From positions 1 through 8,234 of the forward strand of contig NMQN01000396.1 in NCBI GenBank assembly GCA_003575245.1: a DNA stretch of 8,234 bases. Reading direction: 5' to 3'. Numbering within the stretch: position 1 is the first letter of the stretch; every line of letters starts with the position of its first letter. A program made the position numbers and the translations under genes. This stretch comes from Candidatus Atribacteria bacterium 1244-E10-H5-B2 (GTDB taxonomy: Bacteria > Atribacterota > JS1 > SB-45 > 34-128). This document shows positions 5,339 through 8,234 of this stretch, piece by piece. Below the pieces are notes generated by a model. The model was not told the DNA's origin and did not search any database. It worked only from the letters and a program-made list of their open reading frames with translations.

Positions 5339-8234
5339 ATGACTAAAATAGTCAATTATCTTTTAAAAAAGGAATTTTTCAAAGAAGAATACTTATTGAA
5401 ATTTTTTTATATCATTATTGTTTTAGCAATAATGATTAGTTTTTTTTATAATATACAGACTGTTCAGGCTTCTGATAGAAAGATAAGCATTTTATATTTT
5501 AATAATGTTACTCACGAGTCAGGCTGGGATTGGTTAAGTAAAGGTTTGACTTACATGCTGATAGATGATCTTTCTCAGGTTGATGTTCTTGTCTTTTCTT
5601 CTTATCAAGAGATAGAAGATTTATACCATAAATATGACTTGTTCCCTATTTCAACCGAGATAGATAAATCTTTATTAATCCAGTTTAGTGAGAATCTAAG
5701 TGCCGAGCTAATATTTTATGGCGATTTCTATCTTTCTTCTCCCTCTAATTTAGATTTAAGTCTTAAAAAGTACGAGATCCAGAGCGGAGAAATTACCGTT
5801 TTTCGAGATTTTATAGTGGGAAATACAGATATTTTTAACTTAAAAGATAAGGTAATTTTATTTATCTTAAAAGAGTTAAATGTTGAATTATCAATTCAAG
5901 ATAAAGATAGGTTGAAAAAAACTCCTACCACTTCCCTTGAAGCTCTGAGTAATTATTACAAATGTCTTGATTTAATGGACAAAGCCATTGTTGAATATGA
6001 AGGTATTGATTATCCCAGTAAAAAATTATGGGCTGAGGCTATAGAATACGGAGAAAGGGCAGTAGCAGCAGACCCTAAGTATGCCGAAGCTTATTATCTT
6101 TTAGCGGAGATTTACAACAGAACCCGTTGGACTATTAGGGAAGCAAACAGTCTAAATAGTTTTATCCAACTGGTAGAAGATAATCAATTGAAAAGTAAAG
6201 ATATTTATAAAAAAGCTTCTCAGGCTTATTTTAGATTAGGATATGCCTTTTATTCCAAAGGCGAGCATGAGCAGGCGATCGAATATTTTATTTCTTCGAC
6301 AGAATATGATCCTGATTTATTAGAGACCCACCTCTATTTGGTTCAGATTTATTATAATATGGGAGAGATAGGTCTTTCTCTTGATGAATGCGAAGAAGTT
6401 TTAAGGATAGACCCACAGAATAAAGAAATTTCCTGGTTTATTAGAAAGAACGAACAGTCCCAAAAATATGGCCGGGAAGCTTATAAAAATTACGAAAGAG
6501 GCTATCTATCTTATAAAAAAAGCAATTTTGAAGAAGCGGTAAGTTATTTTAAATCATCTATTTTAGCAAATCCCAATTTTAAGGAACCTCATTACTATTT
6601 GGCTTTAAGTTATTATCAGATAGGGGATCTGGATAATTCTATTTCTCAATGGGAAGAAGTTATCAGAATTGATTCTTTTGATAATTCAGCCAAACATTTT
6701 TTAAACAATTGCCTGGAAGAGAAAGAATACGGGAGAGAGACTTTAAAGCATTTTAACACCGGCTATGATTATTATTTGAAAGGTGAATATGATAAAGCCA
6801 TCGAAGAATTCAATAAATCTTTAGATTATAATCCTGAATTTGAAAAAGCCCGTCAATTTCTTTCCCGCTCATATTATCAGCTTAATCAGATGGATGAATA
6901 CCGCGAAGAAAGAAAAAAGACGACTGAATTAAAGACCAGCGGTGAGGAAGAAAAAGCTGAAGAATATTATAAATTAGGCTATGAATTTTATTCTTTAAAG
7001 GATTATACCGTGGCCGTTGAAGAATTAAAAAAAGCCCTGACCATAAAGAGTGATTATCCCCGTGCCCGCTATCTGTTAGCCGAGTGTTATTTCCAGCAGA
7101 AGGAATATAAGTTAGCTCAGGTAGAGTATGAGAGAGTAGTAACCGATTCGGAGATAAACGAGTATACCGATGATGCCCTCTGGGGCAGCGGGTGGTGTTA
7201 TTATCTGTTAGAAGAATATGAAGAAGCGGCCAAGAGGTTTTCGAAATTATTAAATGATTTTCCCGATAGTGATTTAACCTTACAAGCCAGACATAAGTTG
7301 GGCAAATCCTATTTTCAGGGGAATAATTATCCGGAGACCATCAAAGTATACCAGGAATTTTTGGAGAAATACCCCGAATATCAAGGGGAAGAGATAGAAG
7401 AGGTATATTGCTTATTGGGTCAGGCTTACTTCAGATCCGGAAAATATACAGAGGCAGAAGAAGTATTTAATAATTTATTATTTTTCTTTCCGGGATTTGA
7501 ATTGGCTTCCGAAGTGAAATATTATAATTGTTTGAGTTTATTTAAGGAAAATAAATATGAAGAAGCAATAGTACAATTAAAGGATTTAATCTCAGAAGCA
7601 GAAATAGAAGACAAGAGGAAAGAAGAGGCTCAATATTTACTGGCTCGTTGTTGGCTTAATTTACAAGAATATAGTAAAGCTATTGAAAATCTGGAGAGCT
7701 TAAAGCAGTTCGAAGTGGAAGATTCTTTATTAGAAAAAGTCAGTTTTGATTTAGGTTTGGCTTATTCCCGGCAAGGTGATAAGGAAAAAGCAGTTTTAGA
7801 ATTTCAAGAATTTATAGAGAAATATCCGCAAAGTGAACTTATTAAGTCAGCCCATTTCGAATTGGGCAAGAATTTGTATGATTTAAAAAAATATAAATTA
7901 GCTTTATCAGAATTAAAGAAAACATCCACTGAACAAGCACTTTATTTAAGAGGAAAGGCCTCTGAAGAATTGGGGGATCAAGAAGGAGAAATTACAGCAT
8001 TTGAAGAATTAAGAGAAAAATACCCCCAGAGTGATTTCTCTCAAGAGGCATATTTTAGATTAGGCAATTATTATTATAATCAGAAGAGATACAAAGAGGC
8101 AACTGAGGAATTTGTTAAAATTGTCCAGTTTTTCCCTCAATCCCCCTTGCTCTCGGAAAGCTACTATTGGATGGGGTGGAGTTATTTTAAATTAGCTGAT
8201 TATAAGAAGGCAAGCGAATATTTTAACAAAGTGG
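5339..8234 (+). CDS. Large exported TPR protein with TolB/CsgG-like N-terminal domain (3' end beyond window)
   Basis: The frame is open from ATG at 5339 to the right edge (965 codons, no stop). AAGGTGA (5328-5334) lies just upstream. Residues 1-21 are basic/polar and 22-38 form a hydrophobic segment. VQA at 42-44 is a plausible signal peptidase I site, so the rest is probably outside the cytoplasm, or anchored if uncleaved. Residues 47-183 (ISILYFNNVTHESGWDWLSKGLTYMLIDDLSQ at 49-80) resemble the N-terminal fold of TolB/CsgG/FlgO-like proteins. From about 200 onward come roughly 18 TPR units. The first half is classic 34-residue TPR (for example 293-326). The second half is nearer the BamD/YbgF style, with A..LG..YF and F...YP.S. 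An 87-residue internal duplication is visible, with YGREAYKNYERGY (377-389) returning as YGRETLKHFNTGY (464-476). A scaffold in the cell envelope is likely; the exact partner is unknown. There is no sign of frameshift. Confidence 0.85.
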   Translation, partial: MTKIVNYLLKKEFFKEEYLLKFFYIIIVLAIMISFFYNIQTVQASDRKISILYFNNVTHESGWDWLSKGLTYMLIDDLSQVDVLVFSSYQEIEDLYHKYDLFPISTEIDKSLLIQFSENLSAELIFYGDFYLSSPSNLDLSLKKYEIQSGEITVFRDFIVGNTDIFNLKDKVILFILKELNVELSIQDKDRLKKTPTTSLEALSNYYKCLDLMDKAIVEYEGIDYPSKKLWAEAIEYGERAVAADPKYAEAYYLLAEIYNRTRWTIREANSLNSFIQLVEDNQLKSKDIYKKASQAYFRLGYAFYSKGEHEQAIEYFISSTEYDPDLLETHLYLVQIYYNMGEIGLSLDECEEVLRIDPQNKEISWFIRKNEQSQKYGREAYKNYERGYLSYKKSNFEEAVSYFKSSILANPNFKEPHYYLALSYYQIGDLDNSISQWEEVIRIDSFDNSAKHFLNNCLEEKEYGRETLKHFNTGYDYYLKGEYDKAIEEFNKSLDYNPEFEKARQFLSRSYYQLNQMDEYREERKKTTELKTSGEEEKAEEYYKLGYEFYSLKDYTVAVEELKKALTIKSDYPRARYLLAECYFQQKEYKLAQVEYERVVTDSEINEYTDDALWGSGWCYYLLEEYEEAAKRFSKLLNDFPDSDLTLQARHKLGKSYFQGNNYPETIKVYQEFLEKYPEYQGEEIEEVYCLLGQAYFRSGKYTEAEEVFNNLLFFFPGFELASEVKYYNCLSLFKENKYEEAIVQLKDLISEAEIEDKRKEEAQYLLARCWLNLQEYSKAIENLESLKQFEVEDSLLEKVSFDLGLAYSRQGDKEKAVLEFQEFIEKYPQSELIKSAHFELGKNLYDLKKYKLALSELKKTSTEQALYLRGKASEELGDQEGEITAFEELREKYPQSDFSQEAYFRLGNYYYNQKRYKEATEEFVKIVQFFPQSPLLSESYYWMGWSYFKLADYKKASEYFNKV

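Overview
The window is AT-rich and carries a compact, one-directional (+ strand) bacterial housekeeping cluster. In order it holds the end of a radical-SAM-linked protein (DUF2344/TIGR03936 type), ribonuclease G (rng), ribosomal proteins L21 (rplU) and L27 (rpmA), the ribosome-assembly GTPase Obg (obg), and the first 965 codons of a large exported TPR protein that runs off the right edge. The first five belong to a widely conserved bacterial neighbourhood that links ribosome assembly to RNA processing. The strong use of AGA/AGG and ATA codons, the AGGAG-type ribosome binding sites and the long exported TPR protein suggest a low-GC, probably uncultivated bacterium. L27 starts directly at MAHKKG, and no prp protease gene lies between rplU and rpmA. 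This argues against Bacillota, Fusobacteria and similar groups, whose L27 carries a cleaved leader. I cannot assign a phylum from sequence alone.

Layout: 1-536 is the 3' part of the radical-SAM-linked gene. Gap 1 (537-1063) holds repeats and a two-hairpin palindromic element. 1064-2587 is rng. Gap 2 (2588-2883) is repeats, followed by a good sigma70-like promoter (2884-2912) and a roughly 100-nt leader resembling the ribosomal L21 leader. 3020-3331 is rplU and 3417-3677 is rpmA, with a promoter overlapping the end of rplU. A clear intrinsic terminator lies at 3703-3737 and a second palindrome at 3761-3798. 3813-5096 is obg, with a promoter-like pair across its stop codon. Gap 3 (5097-5338) is repeats. 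From 5339 to the end is the TPR protein.

The genes themselves are ordinary. The unexplained part is the intergenic DNA. All three long gaps are built from degenerate tandem units of exactly 7 bp, with blocks of 8-bp units, and each gap has rough dyad symmetry: words in the left half return as reverse complements in the right half. The same words recur between gaps. For example, a 12-mer TTAGTCGTTAGT or its complement occurs in all three, and a 20-mer in gap 1 returns inverted with one mismatch in gap 2. I do not recognise a named family for this arrangement, and it is my main candidate for something undescribed. The periodicity was read by eye and needs a statistical test.
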